A stretch of DNA of 64,000 nucleotides from Leptodontidium sp. MPI-SDFR-AT-0119 (GCA_020726505.1 JAHLEZ010000002.1:248001-312000), one strand, 5' to 3'. Shown: positions 12,701 to 25,173, counted from the stretch's first letter. Numbers and translations: made by a program. The notes: generated from the sequence alone by a model not told the origin.

Positions 12701-13297
12701 GTTAATTACTTTCGCTTTCCAGCCTTTGCCTGGTGAATCTCTTTTGGTGGTGATGCGCTCCTCGTTTGACGCTCTTGTAAATGCGGCGATATTGGCCCTA
12801 AATCATCAAATTTAGTCAACACTGGAATATATACTCTAATAAATTCATGCTTACCGGAGAGAACTTAGGAGTAGAGTATCAAGTTGTCGACGATAGCCCT
12901 GAAGTCTTCTTGCTAAGCCATCTAACTCCCTTTCTGACCCCACTGTCTTGACAGCCTTGCGAAAGCTGTCCCATTTTCCCTGCTGGCCTCTCGCCTTCAA
13001 CTTTCCCAGTAGTCTCAGCAACTCTTCGGCAACGTTGACGCAGTTATCGCAAACAGACCTCAGATTAAGATCCTCTGAAGTTAACTGAACGTTAGCTATT
13101 TCCGTACGGCATGAGTTGCTGATCTGAGCGCTAAGATCCATCAAGTTTCTAGCAGCGGCCTCGAGCTCCAGGTTTTCGACGAGTGCACCATCATGCGAGT
13201 TGTAGATTTTCCGAGTCTTTGAGAGTAACTTGCCAGCAAATTCTGTGAACTGGACGACATTACCAGCAATAGCGAGAGCTGATATGGGATCAATCAT
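9728..13297 (-). CDS. NACHT (STAND/NLR-like) protein with degenerate C-terminal ankyrin repeats
   Basis: Two exons: 13297-12855 and 12797-9728. The 57 nt intron (GTAAGC..TTTAG) leaves phase 2 and the reading frame runs to 1170 residues. Start: the Met opening MIDPISALAIAGNVVQF, typical of fungal NLR N-termini. Residues 1-150 are a helical fungal N-terminal domain. The NACHT domain has Walker A GKAGSGKST at about 274-282 and Walker B FCFFVDGLDEF at about 386-396, followed by the winged-helix-type region usual in these proteins. About 750-1000 are disordered and RS-rich (SRPPSRSRSRSVEPENS). The end has two weak ankyrin-like units (LEHGADPN, LKHGADPLE). Fungal STAND proteins act in non-self recognition and programmed cell death; a role here is inferred. 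The gene is intact, unlike the related relic at 31.8-34.8 kb. Confidence 0.9.
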
Positions 13298-14511
13298 GGC
13301 GATAAGACCGGCGAGGCTACGGGAAGTTGTGAGTATGGGCAGTCCTAATCTTATTGTCACGGAGTGGTTGAAGCGGTTCGTAAACTTGCTCCTTAAGTGA
13401 CTTGATATCAATTGGGCTGGTTTCGGAAGGGGGTGAATGTAGGGCTAGAAGAAACACGCTTTGAGGTTGTTTTTGAGCCTCGACGTCCATGGTGCATGTG
13501 CGTATGCAGAAGGTGTATTGGCGTTCACGTGTGCTGGGAAGGCTACCAAGGTACCTAGGTACCTACTAGGTGGCATTTTTGGGCAGCTGAGACATATGAT
13601 GACGAAAAGTAAGAGCACTTTTACGCCAGGTTTTAAGAGATCAAGCAAATTTTAGTCAGAGCCGGTCACGCTCTGTTTTACCTCTCTAGTTAAATGGAGT
13701 CCATTACAGAGGGCATATTTCCGCAAGTAAAGCATGTAACAATATCAAATGTCACTTCCCGACCTAATTGTCATACCTCTGGTTGATTGTTTGTCGTTGC
13801 CTTTTTCAAGTTAGCGATAAGTAAAGATAAACAAAGGATGTCTTGTTGATACACTACTTGAATAAAAATTCCATTCAACTATCGGTCATCAGTTCCACGT
13901 TGAGGACTCACACAGCTTACTATCAAAGTGTTCCAAAGCATCAGCAATCACGCATACACCAGACGAACCCAACTCCGCAACCGCTTCAATAAATCCCCCT
14001 TCTCATTTTCTCCAGTTACAGGATCTCTCGAAGAGCGGATTTCGCGCTTTAATTCGACCCTCCTGCTGTATCCAATCCATCGAACTTGCAAAATGCCCTT
14101 ACTCGAATCTTCTGCTTTCCCTTCAAATTCAATGAAATACCTCCCCTCTTCAATCGTGTAAGGGTAGAAATGTGCAATGAATGTGTTTGCCTCAAGTTTT
14201 GAATTCAATGAATAAAATCAAATGAAATCCAATCGAATCGAGTTGGATTGAAGCAACACCACTCCCGTTTCTGCCTCTCATCATCGCTCCATCTTGCCGA
14301 TTCGGCTCCTATTTTGCCATGGCTGGCTGGGTATCATTCTATCTATCCATCTCCCTTCATCCCTCCTTGTTTCCACTGCTCCCACCGCAGACTAACTAAG
14401 TTCCACATCTGTAAACTCAGATCAGATCCACTAATATTCTCCTTTTCTCAAGAAGCGAGCCAGCCAAGCTATGGAAACACAATAAACATACAACATATTC
14501 CCACATCCGCT
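13298..14511. other. Intergenic, with one doubtful small frame
   Basis: Holds the NACHT gene promoter and the 3' flank of the MYST gene. A minus-strand frame of 86 codons at 13948-14208 is the only candidate and is listed separately. 'ggtacctaggtacctactagg' near 13550 is a short palindromic stretch. Confidence 0.4.
13948..14208 (-). CDS. Doubtful small ORF, 86 codons
   Basis: A single open frame from Met to stop with balanced amino-acid composition and a basic C-terminal half (WIGYSRRVELKREIRSS). I recognise no family. It lies 0.3 kb downstream of the MYST gene's stop on the same strand and may be only 3' UTR. Transcript evidence would be needed to call it. Confidence 0.2.
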   Translation of the reverse strand: MNSKLEANTFIAHFYPYTIEEGRYFIEFEGKAEDSSKGILQVRWIGYSRRVELKREIRSSRDPVTGENEKGDLLKRLRSWVRLVYA

Positions 14512-16819
14512 TCAACCACCCATCTCCTCATCCTCATCCACCTCCGCCTCACCCTCCACCTCGCCCCCCTCCCCTTCCTCCTCAACATCTTCAACCCTCT
14601 CCGCATACCCCGGCAGGAAACCCTCTTCAGTAACCACTCTGTCAAGTTTAATCTTCTCCCGTTCACACCACCTCCTAACAGCCTCCTTATCAATCCTAAC
14701 CTTAATCTTCTCCTTCTCCTCCTTCCCTTCCCCATCCCCACCACTACTCCCCGCATTAACCCTCGCCCTGCCCCCCACCCGCTCAACAACATCCATATCC
14801 CTCAGCACACCCAAACAATCCTCTTGCGCGATCCACGTCTCCTCACTCAGCAACTTGATACCCACTTCCTCCCTCTTCCCCTTTCCCTTGCCCTTCTTCT
14901 TCCTATCATCCGGACGCTCAAGAATCCACCGCGCGATTTCCGCGCCCCAGAACCGTTTATATCCCTTGCGACCTAGATCGGAGATGGGTTTCTCAGGGCC
15001 GCCGAGGATCTGTTCGCGTCGGGCGATGGCGTAGGATACGCCCATGAGGAGGGCGCCGAGGCCTTTGCGTTGCCAGGGTGGGAAGATTAGGATGCATGCT
15101 AGGTTGTTATTGTCCCAGGAGAGTTTCTCTTTGGAAAAGAAGCCGATAACTTGTTTTTGTGGGGGTTGTGACGGGTTTGTGGTGTTGTGAGGGGAGTTTT
15201 GGGGAGGGGTGTAGACTAGGAGGAAGTAGTTGAAGCCGGAGACGTCGAAAAAGACGGATTTATTGTCTAGGAATAGCTTGGCGAAGAGAGAAAGGTTTTG
15301 GCAGAAGAGCTGGGTAGGTGTTAGTAAATGTCTCTTTCTTGATCAAAAGACATGGAGGGAGGAAGAGACAAGGACTTACAGTCTCAACACCTCCATCAAC
15401 CTCCCAAATACTCCACTCCCCAACTGCCGGCCTAGGAGTATCATCTTCTCTCCACCCACCATGAACATAGACCTTCCGTCCAGGTACTTCCCGTTCACAA
15501 CACCTACAATGTCTCACCCACTCAACCAGCACCTTCCCATACCCAAAACACCTCTTACACACATACAACTCCGTAACCACAATCCCACCCTTATCACCCG
15601 CTCCAACCGTTAATGCCTTCTCCCCAATGATCTCCTTGGGGTACCATGACGGATACCAGGCTTTGAAAGTCACTTCCCCGAAAATGACATTGTCGATGTT
15701 ACGCTCGAGCGTCTCTTTGTCCTTGTCTTTCGAGTTATCGTCTATCCGGAGCTCGAGTTCCATCTTCTTTGGCCGAGGTGGTTTGGTAGGTTCGGAGATG
15801 GTGATCGTGGTATTGAGTTTTGTGGGGGGCGGTACTTCTTCCACATGTATGCCATGTCCATTGAGTTTATTCTCCTTGTCCCTGGGTCTCCTCCCAGGAC
15901 CTCTCACAGCCCGTTCCCTCTCTACTCCATTCATACCGCCATTTCCATTTATACTCCTCCCATTCCCATTCCCATTAACAGCCCTCCCCTTCTCTGCACC
16001 ACTAACAGCACCAGCACCACCCCCCCTAGGCTTCCCACTCCTCAAACTCAGCGCCCCCTCCAAACTCGGCATGATCTCCAAATCCCTCTCCCTCACCAAC
16101 GAACTAACACAGACCGCCTCGCCTCTCTGCCTCTCCAGTAAAGCCTCAATGACTTCCCTCTGCGCCGCCTCTTTAGCCTGCGATTTCTCGAGGAGCTGCC
16201 GCTTGAACTTCAGCACGTAGCGTTTGGGTTGCGGGTGTGGATCTGGGGACTGGCGGGGTAGCGGGGGTTGGGGTTGGGTATTCTCCCCTCCTCTTCCTCT
16301 TGCGTGAGAATGGTTGTACGACCGTGTAGGGGCTGTTGGATGCGTAGCGTTTGGGATAGAGGTATTGGTATCGAATTGTCCTCCTGGTGTGTTGTAGTCG
16401 TAGCCCTCTCGTTCAACTGTCCAGCTCTCTTTCGCGTCTAATCCAGAACCCAAGCTCTCTTTTTCCCGGTCCCTGAAGTATCCCCGCCCGACTTCGCTCG
16501 TTCCTGCAGAATGCTCTCCTTTTGCAGCTCGTGTATTCGCAGATGCTGTTGTCGTAGTAGAACCGGTATTCGTATTCGCGTGCGCAGTTGCAGCTGTCGT
16601 TGAAGTTGGTAGTGGTGGTTGTGGTGGTGCAGCCCATCCCAATCCATCAGCATCCCGCGCCTCGCCCACGTTCACGCCCAAGTCTCCTTGTCGGTCTCCC
16701 ACGCGACCGGGTCCTCCTCTCTCCTGAATGGCTCCTGTCCCTCTGCCACTCCCTCTGCTTCCTCTGAATGTCCCTCTGATAGTGACGCGCTGCGCAGAAG
16801 ACAACCTCTCCTTTCCCAT
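14512..16819 (-). CDS. MYST-family histone acetyltransferase, Sas2-like
   Basis: Two exons, 16819-15380 and 15309-14512, around a 70 nt intron (GTAAGT..CCAG, phase 0), giving 745 residues. The first 200 residues are low-complexity (Gly/Arg, Ala/Thr). The catalytic part begins near 395 with FGEVTFKAWYPSWYPKE. A C2HC zinc finger (C421, C424, H437 and following Cys in VRHCRCCE) precedes WSIWEVDGGVET. After the intron come LFCQNLSLFAKLFLDNK, the active-site Cys in NNLACILIFPP (C552), the acetyl-CoA loop QRKGLG (560-565) and the catalytic Glu in GPEKPISDLG (E586). The C-terminal tail is Lys/Glu-rich. Such enzymes acetylate H4K16 and oppose silencing. The short YVHG-type region and length of the catalytic core favour Sas2 over Esa1 or Sas3. 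Confidence 0.9.
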
Positions 16820-18318
16820 TACATCAAATGTGGTCTCCCCTCAATATGGTCTCTTCTCTTCTCGTTTCCTCTGGTTGGTTGCTCTCCTTGTAACTGTGTT
16901 GAGTGAGGGAACCGTTGAAAAAAAAAAAGGTGACGGATCGATCGCGCTTGGGCTTGAAATTTTCTTTCACTCGTTCGTTTCGTTTGTTCGCTTTTTCCGT
17001 TTTCTTCGCAACGACGGGACTTGTTTTTTTAATGTTCCGCTTGCACGTCATTTGCATGAGGCTGCGAGCAAGGGGGGGCATGAAGTTTGAAGTTTGAGTT
17101 TATGTTTGTGTTTGCCAACCAACATAAGAAGTGCAGTGCAGTGCAGTCAGCATTACAGAGGAAAGCGCAATTGTGCCTTATTCAAGTCATGGGTAAATCA
17201 ATCTCACTCAATGCCGTGATAATTCGGCAATTACTTTACTTTTCTTTGGTTTACTAACTGCGTCGCTCTTTCCCTCTTCATACAATCTTCATTTAATCCT
17301 GTAGTATATATCAAGATCCAAGATTTTTGGATCCAAACAAGCCTGCTATCAATCACTCCCATTTCAAGTTCCCTTTCCCTTTACCTTTACTTCCACTATC
17401 TATCTACAAAGATAATTAATCATCACAGTAAGTCAAGTACCTAGGCAATCAAAACAGAAGCCAAAAAGAAAGAAAAACACATCTATCAATTACTGTCCTT
17501 TACTGTACTGCACTGTACCGCACTAGTTACTTTACCACTCCACTCTACCACGCATACACTTCCCCCAAGGTACTCCATTCTCTCACACACCCAAATCATA
17601 TAGTAGACCATACCTACCTACTAACACAAGCAGCATTTCCCTCTACATCAATCAATCAACATTTACCTCCAACCAACCAACCAACCAACCACAGTAAGTG
17701 ACTTATTCACGCTTCACGCATCTCTCTCTCTCTCTCACACACACACATACACACACACACACACCTCCAAAAAAGGAAAGAAAAAAGGAACCACGGAGTA
17801 GAGAAACACAAGGAGAAAAGACTATTGTAGCACCTCTACCCTCCCAGCCAGCCCCTTCAAATATTCACCCCATGCTAGACTGGGAAGGAGATCAAAAAAA
17901 CTAAAAGTACTTAGTGTGTAAAAAGTAAAGGTAGTAGTAGTAGCAAGGACAATATGATGAAGGTTGCCAAATGCCTGCCTGCATGCCTGTCTGCTTGCTT
18001 GCTTGCCACCCACCAAACCCATCGCTCGCTCGCAGCTAACAGCTCAAAGCTCAGCTCACACCGCCCCTCCCACTTCCCCTCCCCCTCCCAAACCACCCAC
18101 TCTCCTCTCCACCACTCCACTACCATTCAAGTCTCACAAATCTCTCATCTACCCCTCCATTCCATTCAACCACCCTTTCAATTGGCAAGCAAAAGTCCTC
18201 AAATGCACCCCATCCATCCATCCCTACCATTCCAGTCCATTCCAATTCCAAGTTTGTGTACAGCGAGAGTTTATGTATGCTCGATTTCCGAATTTTTTGC
18301 AAATTCGAAACCAACCCT
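16820..18318. other. Intergenic: MYST promoter and Rpn3 3' flank
   Basis: Rich in simple-sequence tracts: (CAAC)n at 17671-17692, (CT)n then (CA)n at 17720-17764, GTA repeats near 17930, and a tgcc/tgct tract at 17972-18007. Short frames across them are repeat artefacts. A long CT-biased 5' leader for the MYST gene is likely. Confidence 0.55.
17720..17764 (+). repeat. (CT)n-(CA)n compound microsatellite
   Basis: An uninterrupted CT run switches to a CA run with one TA interruption. Confidence 0.9.
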
Positions 18319-20212
18319 CTACATGCCCTCGAACTCTCCTCCCAGATCATCCTCGTCCAGATCACCATCCTGAATCTCCTTGGCCATCTCACGCTCGCGC
18401 TCTCGTGCTTCTTGGGCGTTCTTGAGCTCTAGTCTGTGTTGGTTCATGGGGAAGCGCATAGCCTGGGAAATTAACTGTTAGCCAAATACTCCTCCACTCT
18501 TCCATCTTCCATCTAGGCAGGTAAGAAATGAAACATAAACATACCTTAACACTCTCATCATGAAGGGTGAGACAAGCACGGATACGATCATGGAAAGCAT
18601 CTCCAGGCTCTCTCGTAGCATAGATATCGCCAACCTCCTTGCTCTTCATGAAACCTCTCTCCCGATCCAGGGAAGCCTCTATGACACCATCACGAATAGC
18701 CTTTGCAACGATGTACTCCGCAGACTCCTCGCTGTCCAACTTCAGGCGTATGCAGATGTCTCGGAGGGAGATACGGGAGTAAGAGAGGGACATCATTCGG
18801 ATACCGGTCTTGATGACGTTTTGTCGAAGGCGGAGAATCAGTGTGTAGGTTCCATCGCGGCGGAAGGTCTCGCCGTGTTGATTGATGACATTCTCGAATT
18901 CGCCCAAGAGGCCGACGCGGACGGCTTGTACGAGCATCAGGTATGGCTGAAGAGCACGCTCCATGCTGGCAACGCGGAAAGTTGCACGCTCAGGAATATC
19001 TCCCATCAGAAGCTGAACCACAAGCAACAACTTCTGCGCAGTCTGAGCGAAACCTGCAGCACTTGGGCTTGAAGGGGCCTTGCGTGTAGCGGCAATCAGA
19101 TACTCATGAGCGTCGGAGTAGTGTAGCTGGATTGCCCGAATGCGGCCTTGATAGTATAGATACCGAGCAACCTGGTTATTCGAAGCAGTATCTGGGAACT
19201 TGGTGTGGGACAAGAGGAGATCGGCTTGGGCAATGTGGAATGTTGAAAGGTAGCTCCTTAACAACAAAACAATGACCGTGGATTGTGTATCGATATCCTT
19301 GCGCAGAACAGCGGTTCGGAGTGCGGAGAGGAGTGTAGGTCGGAGGGCAACAACGGGTGAGGATGGGGAGGGTGGTAGAGGAGCCATCTGTTCGCAGAAT
19401 AACGAGTAGTAAAAGTACACACGGGCAGTGAGGGAATCCAGGGTTCGGCGGTTCAGGGTGTGTATCCGCTCAGCAAGGTATGCCGAGAACTCAGCTCCAC
19501 GCTGATTGATCTTGTTATCCAGGTAGTAGATCTGGGTGAGGATTCCAAGGAAGATGTCGACCTCGGGAATGATCTCCTTCTGCTCCTTCTTGGCAACCTT
19601 CTTCGACTCCGAATCGATCTCCATCTCGGTCGAGGCTGGCTTTGTAAACTTAGCATTTTCTCTCTCGATGGCAACCAGTAACGACTTTGCGGCAGGGCTT
19701 GTTGATGGGTAGGTCTCGGTGATGACTTGCGCCAGGATGTCGGGTGTGAGGCGTTTGCGGATGGAAGAGATCGACCGAAGGGCTCGAAGGGAGAATCTAG
19801 CATCGAACAGGGTAACAGCGCGCTCCAGTAAAGCAAAGTTGCTCTTGATATCTGCAAGGGAGAGCTTGTAGTCAGTAATTGAGTAGGTTTTCGGGGGAAC
19901 GGGTGTTTACGCACCTGCTACAGCCTTAGCCACCGGATCGATCTTGACAGCACCAGCATCCTCTCCTTCAGCTCCCTCAATCCCATCCATAGCCACATCA
20001 CCATCGGTATCCTTCGGAGGAGGAGCTGATAGCTTTGAGCCTTTGGAAGGTGGCACGACGACGGTCATTTCCTCATCGCCTTCCTTCAGCTTCTTGCCCT
20101 TTCCACCCTTCAACGGGGCCGGCGCATCGTCCTTCATCTCGACGTCCTTGGTACCATTGACTACATTCTCGACCGGCTTGTCCCCGTTTGTATGAGGTGT
20201 TTTGCTGGGCAT
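18319..20212 (-). CDS. RPN3: 26S proteasome regulatory subunit Rpn3 (PSMD3)
   Basis: Three exons: 20212-19915, 19851-18545 and 18462-18319. The introns are 63 nt (GTGCGT..GCAG) and 82 nt (GTATGT..CCAG) and phases fit, giving 582 residues. The N-terminal 95 residues are a charged fungal extension (EMKDDAPAP.., ending DPVAKAVADIKSNF). The middle contains helical repeats with YYLDNKINQRGAEFSAYLAE and the hallmark ARYLYYQGRIRAIQLHYSDA. The C-terminal third is the PCI domain with SYSRISLRDICIRLKLDS followed by IRDGVIEASLDRERGFM. The last exon ends in the acidic tail DGDLDEDDLGGEFEGM. Rpn3 is a scaffold of the proteasome lid. The assignment is secure; the gene is intact and single-copy in most fungi. 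Confidence 0.96.
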
Positions 20213-21101
20213 ATCGACTGACTGACTGGTTGACGGATCAAGCGTCCTATCCTGAAGGCGCCCTTCTGTGACGTACTCTTGGCTTCGAAGGAGCGCGTCG
20301 ATGGGATTCGCAGGACTTGTGGTTGATATTCGAGAACTGGGGGTACCTCTCTGGAAGGGAGGGAGATGTGGGAATCCGGCTGGGTTTCGTTTGATGGGTT
20401 GGTGTTGTTGATTGTATGTGGGAGTAGTAGCTGTGCTTTCAGATTACAACATGGTGAAGCTTAAAGGCAAGTACGGCAAGCGACATAGAGGTCCGACGCA
20501 GAATCTTGACGCGAAAGCAGCGTGTGCCTTAAAGTGTGGGCCGGGGCGGCCTCAGCTTGGACTCAGGTCACAAAACCAATAGGTAAGCGGGCTGCAGGTT
20601 CAAGAACATCAAATCAGGAAGAGAATAAATAATTGCTGGTAAACTGGTCACAGAGATGACTTGTCATGAGTTGGTTGGCTTCACCAGCTCATCTCAACTG
20701 AGTCACGGAATTGCAGTCACCTCGTGGATCAATATAAACATCACGTGGGCATATCAGGTTCGTTTTCCATGAATTAGCATGTGCAATTAGCTATGGCCCA
20801 TCCATACGAATGTATTCATCGCATGAGAAATGGCATTTTCCCTTCCCTCCCTAATTCCATACCATGCCATCCCACCTGAAAAGTAAAATTAACGGAGTGC
20901 AAAGCAAAGCAAATCGTTTGTGTACATAAGATAATCCCGAATGAACGCCTTTATGTCCATGCCATCCCTTCCATAATACCAGCCAACGCCGGGCTTAAAA
21001 AAAGAACCTGCCATAAACTCCAGAGGATCAGAGCCAGTATTTCGTGCTATTCACTGTATCAGCGGGGTCCTCGGATAACTAGTAAAGAGAAATGTGTACC
21101 C
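20213..21101. other. Intergenic: Rpn3 promoter and TAF12 3' flank
   Basis: No convincing gene. A 44-codon frame from 20450 (MVKLKGKYGKRHRG) is short and unsupported. Confidence 0.5.
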
Positions 21102-23228
21102 TTAATCAGTATTCTTGCCACCAGTGACCTTAGCAGCTTGAACGGCACTCATCTTCGAGATCCAGGCTGGGGAAGGCTGAATCTTGCGGACGGTACGGAT
21201 CTCATCGCTGGAGTAGCCAGGGATACGGATGTTGTAGCCACGCTCAAGGGTGAGCTGGATATCGCGGATCTCGAGGATCTTGCTGCCACGTTCCTTGGCG
21301 TTCTTGCAGGCGGCTTGGAGGACTTGATCGACGAAGTTATCTGCGACGTTGAGGACGGACTTGTGGGAGTTAGCTTTAAGACCTCGTGAAGGTGAAATGA
21401 TAATGATCAGCTCTCAGGAACATAGCTTGCCAAATTGTGACATGTCGAAGGTGATGTCGAGAATCCATCGAATCAACGGGAAGGGGACGCACGCTCCCGT
21501 GAAGAAGCCAGAAGAGAGGAATATGACGCAAATGGACAGTGGAAGGAAGAAACATACCTCTTCAACATCAGGAGTCAATCCCTCACCGCTGTCCAATCCC
21601 TGACCACCACCAGTAACTTGGCGAACCAACTCATCGAGCTTCTTCTTGCTCAAAACGCGATCGCCTTCGCCCTCCATGCTGTAACCTGGTGTCTTTGGAA
21701 TGACTGGCTGAGACATGACACTGCCGACGTTCGATGGTCCTCCTGAGTAGGTTGGGCGTGCTTGCTGCATTTGTACGGGTTGAGGTGGTTGTGTTGCGCG
21801 CTCGGGAAGGTGCTTGGGGATTGGCATTTTGTTTGTTATAACGTTCGCTTCGGAGCGGGGAGCGGTAGGGTGAGAGTGGCCCATCACGTTAGCCGGGGCG
21901 TTATTGGAATATGATCTCGCCGCGCTTTGGAACGCGTCGGATTGTGACAAAGGCTGCGGGATCTGCTGCTGCTGGCCTCCTTGAGATGTAGCAGACTGGG
22001 GGACAGCGGATCGGGGGACGGCAGACTGGGGTGAATTTGTTTGCATTGGTCGTTGGTTGTTTTGCATTTGCGACACTGCAGTATTGATTTGAGTTGGTAG
22101 TCCAGCTTCTGTCTTAATGTTAGGCATTTGGCCCTGACCTTGACCAGCACCAGTTGGAGCATTCTGATTCGGAGCTTGAGGAGGTTGCGGCATCTGGGCA
22201 TTGGGTTGCTGCTGCATCTGAGGCATAGGACGCCCTCCACCCATCTGCTGATTTCTAGCCGCTTCAATGGCAGCATTAACAGTCTGTGTTGGATTGGGGA
22301 CCTGCTGTGGGTTCATCTGTGGTCGAGCAGGAGGTTGTCCACCATTACTGGCATTTGGACCAGGCCTATTACCATCTGGAGAGCCACTTCCTTGTCCCTG
22401 GGCCTGAGCGTTGGCATTTCTGAACAGCACTTGTTGTTGCCGGAATCCGTCAACGAAAGTCTTCGCCTCCAGATGCGCCTTGTGGGCTGCCTCTTTCTTC
22501 TCCTTGAGATCCTTTTCCTCCTCTGGACTTAGTGCTTTTCCTTCTTCGTTTCGCTTCTGGATCAACCCATCCAAAGCAGTTATACGAGCCGAGCAGGATT
22601 CCATGTTGACCAAAGCTTTCATGTATCTTTGCTTGGACTCTTGCAGCCATTTCGTGGCGTCTTGGGTATTGGGCGTCATGGTTGGAGGAAGTACATATGG
22701 GAAGTTGGTGACATGCTCCATCAACTTCTGGCTGATCTTGGGTGGCTGTCTTTGTTGAACAGGACTTGTGCCTCCATTGTTATTCTCTCCTCCTTGTCCT
22801 TGGTTCTGTTGTGGCTGGCCTTGACTGGGTGGCCGAGGGGCCCCAGCTTGCTGTTGTTGCTGTTGACCCTGTTGACTTGATTGGCCCGGCTGTCCTGACT
22901 GTCCTTGTCCTTGCTGGTTTTGCTGTTGAGCTTTCTGCTTCGCAGCTTGTAGCTTGGTAGCAAGTGTTCTCGAGAAGTCCATGAGCTTGCGCTTAGCCTC
23001 TTGGTGAGTTTGTGTTTCGGGGCCATTCTGATCCATCTGGGTCCACAGCGACCTCAAACCCTGCTCCCATTTTGCTCTTTCTTCTGCGGTAAAGGGTTCC
23101 GGCAAATTTCGCATCTGCTCCGGCTTGAAGAGGAGGATCTTGCGCTGCGGCTGCTGTTGCTGTTGCTGTTGGGCGCCGGAAGGCTGGCCCTGGGCTGGAG
23201 GGGGGCCACCTTGTTGAGCGTTGTTCAT
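21102..23228 (-). CDS. TAF12: TFIID/SAGA subunit TAF12, histone-fold protein
   Basis: Exon 1 is 23228-21558 (557 codons) and exon 2 is 21359-21102, giving 642 residues. The 198 nt intron is long for this window; the acceptor 'cacaag' is chosen because it restores [18 protein letters not shown] in frame. The first 500 residues are Gln/Pro/Asn-rich and disordered ([32 protein letters not shown]). The histone-fold region starts near 525 ([20 protein letters not shown]) and spans the splice to [19 protein letters not shown]. It ends in the conserved TVRKIQPSP and [17 protein letters not shown]12 pairs with TAF4 in TFIID and with Ada1 in SAGA, and sits in the nucleus. It neighbours another chromatin gene but no operon-like link is implied. 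Confidence 0.95.
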
Positions 23229-24231
23229 GCTGTCGATGGGAGAGTATCAACTATGAATATAGAGGATGTTGGTAATGAATCGAGGATGTATAAATGGTAC
23301 AGAGATTTCAACAATGTCGTGTGAAATCCATACGCTGAACAGATGTGTTCGAATGTGTGGGGAAAGGTGATGCAATGTTCGAGGTGAAGTTGGGCTGGAG
23401 TTCTTAGTGAGGCGGCCGCATGTATTCAGCCGCATTTTACCCACTCCCTTTCCGACTCGGATATCCCCATGAGGAAGAGAATGAACATGTTCTCCAGAAA
23501 ACATAGCACTCGTGTCCTACAAGGTGCACATTGAAACCAGTCAGGTTAGTTATGGAGTTTTACTAGATCACAAAGCTGACATTATCAAATTAATCATATA
23601 CGAATAAGGCATACACGACATTATTCTTTAGAGCAGTTAGAAAGACACTCCAAGTAGAGTCATAAATTCCCCAGTCATGCTTTATCAGACCCTAGGGTAA
23701 TGGGATACTACGAAGTCCTACAAATAGGGCTGCACTTAATTTTAAGGAAATGGCGATGGTTTAAAGAATGAAAGATTTCAAGCATTCAGAGCCAATTCTA
23801 ACCTACTAAGCAGGTAGATCACTACTTAGCTGAGCCAGGAGCCTCTTGATAGACTTGAAAATCAAAGTGGACCTCAATATGTCAAGTCTTCCTCGTAACA
23901 ACACAGAAAGTAAAGACTCGGGTAAGAACGGCTCGCAAACAACTCAATTGTGTGAACAATATATCTAATCGCTATGCCCACTCTAGGAAACTCAAAGAGC
24001 AAAATAAAAATAAAAATAAAAAAAAAGGCCCAAACGCTATGCTAGACAAAAGTCCTCCCAAGCAATGCAGTTGATGCCCATGCCTATGCCCAAGCCCAGC
24101 TCCGAGTCCTTTTCCATGTCATCCCAAGTCTATAGTCATCAATCATATCCATCCACTCATTTATGTCTCATCACTCATTATCCATATGCCCATAAAGACA
24201 TCAAATATATCTCCTTCGGCCAATCGATCGG
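23229..24231. other. Intergenic: TAF12 promoter and downstream spacer
   Basis: Contains an A-rich tract (aaaat repeats) at about 24001-24027. No coding signal seen. Confidence 0.5.
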
Positions 24232-25173
24232 TCAATCATCGTCCGAGTCGACATCCATATCCTGCACATATCTGAAGAAGGGCAACTGTCTTAAGTCAGC
24301 CCCCTCAATATCAGTCTCATCCTCATCGACTTCAACAATCTCCTCCACGCTCTCTGGTCCCTCATCCTCCTCATCAATCCTAGGCGGTGGATCGTCGAAT
24401 ATAAGACTTGTCCTCTCGCCCTTCGTCTTCCTCCTCAATCTCCTCGCACTAGATCCAATCTCATTCGCGCCCTCGAACGTGACTGGCTTCAAGTCCTCCT
24501 CGTCCGTATCGCTGCCAATACTCTGGCTTATAGTGCGTTTCTGCACACTTCCCGAACTCCTCCGCTTGCGTCGCTTCTCCGCCCTTTGTGCCTCTAGCCA
24601 TATATCCCTATCGTCTTCCGGGGTCTCGCAGTGTAGGTTCTTGAGGTCGTGGAGGACACGAGGGTCGATCTCGCTGCGTGGAAGGGACCGCACAGAGGCT
24701 GCTCGGTCGCTCTCCGCGTCTTCGTACTGGTGCGGTCTTATCACGTCCTCGTCGTCCGAATCCCAGTCTTCGTAGTCGCTCTCACCGAACTCCTCCAGTG
24801 TGAAGTTGCCCTCCGCGATCACTCTTGTCTGTTGTGGTTTGCGTGGAGGGGATTCGGAGAAGGGTGGGACGGGTGAGGAGGAGAGGGAGCGTGGAGGACT
24901 GTCGCTGGAGTCTGAGTGGTGTGTCGAGGAGTCGGGGGAGGAGGATCGTGGGGAGAGATCTGCGGGCTTGTTGGATGGCGTGTAGTAGAAGTGAGGGCCG
25001 TTGCCGTTTGGGGTTATGGTACCACTCTGCTTTGGTTGTTGAGTCGGGGCAAAATGCATGCCATTCCGACGGCTCTTGAATGCGAATGATGCGGAGGCGG
25101 TTGTTGGAGTCTGCGGCGGAGAGGAGGGTCCTGCCTGCTGGGCAAAGTTGTAATTGGGTGTAGTAGGCCGCAT
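24232..25173 (-). CDS. Acidic Ser/Asp-rich nuclear protein, function unknown
   Basis: Single exon, 313 residues. The N-terminal 115 residues are Ser/Pro/Thr-rich (SPRSSSPDSSTHHSDSSD). An acidic segment, LEEFGESDYEDWDSDDEDV (about 126-144), is followed by KNLHCETPEDDRDIWLEAQR and a basic, nuclear-localisation-like RAEKRRKRRSSGSVQKR at about 202-218. After another acidic run comes LPFFRYVQDMDVDSDDD as the extreme C-terminus. I do not recognise a catalytic family, but the ordered short motifs and clean single frame argue for a real gene. Its alternation of Ser/acid stretches suggests a phosphoprotein, probably nuclear; this is an inference from composition. The 5' flank is GC-rich and long. Confidence 0.7.
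   Translation of the reverse strand: MRPTTPNYNFAQQAGPSSPPQTPTTASASFAFKSRRNGMHFAPTQQPKQSGTITPNGNGPHFYYTPSNKPADLSPRSSSPDSSTHHSDSSDSPPRSLSSSPVPPFSESPPRKPQQTRVIAEGNFTLEEFGESDYEDWDSDDEDVIRPHQYEDAESDRAASVRSLPRSEIDPRVLHDLKNLHCETPEDDRDIWLEAQRAEKRRKRRSSGSVQKRTISQSIGSDTDEEDLKPVTFEGANEIGSSARRLRRKTKGERTSLIFDDPPPRIDEEDEGPESVEEIVEVDEDETDIEGADLRQLPFFRYVQDMDVDSDDD

Noticed and set aside
14248..14976. A 242-codon plus-strand frame
   Set aside because: It is antisense to the last MYST exon, and its Pro/Leu/Thr-rich composition is the complement of the Glu/Lys/Gly-rich coding strand.
17698..18425. Several overlapping frames of 68-153 codons
   Set aside because: They run through microsatellites and CT-rich tracts, or lie antisense to the Rpn3 3' end.
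20450..20584. A 44-codon frame starting MVKLKGKYGKRHRG
   Set aside because: Too short, no downstream exon found, and it sits in the Rpn3 promoter.
24065..24775. A 236-codon Ser-rich plus-strand frame
   Set aside because: Antisense to the acidic nuclear protein; Ser-rich frames are expected opposite Asp/Glu-rich coding sequence.
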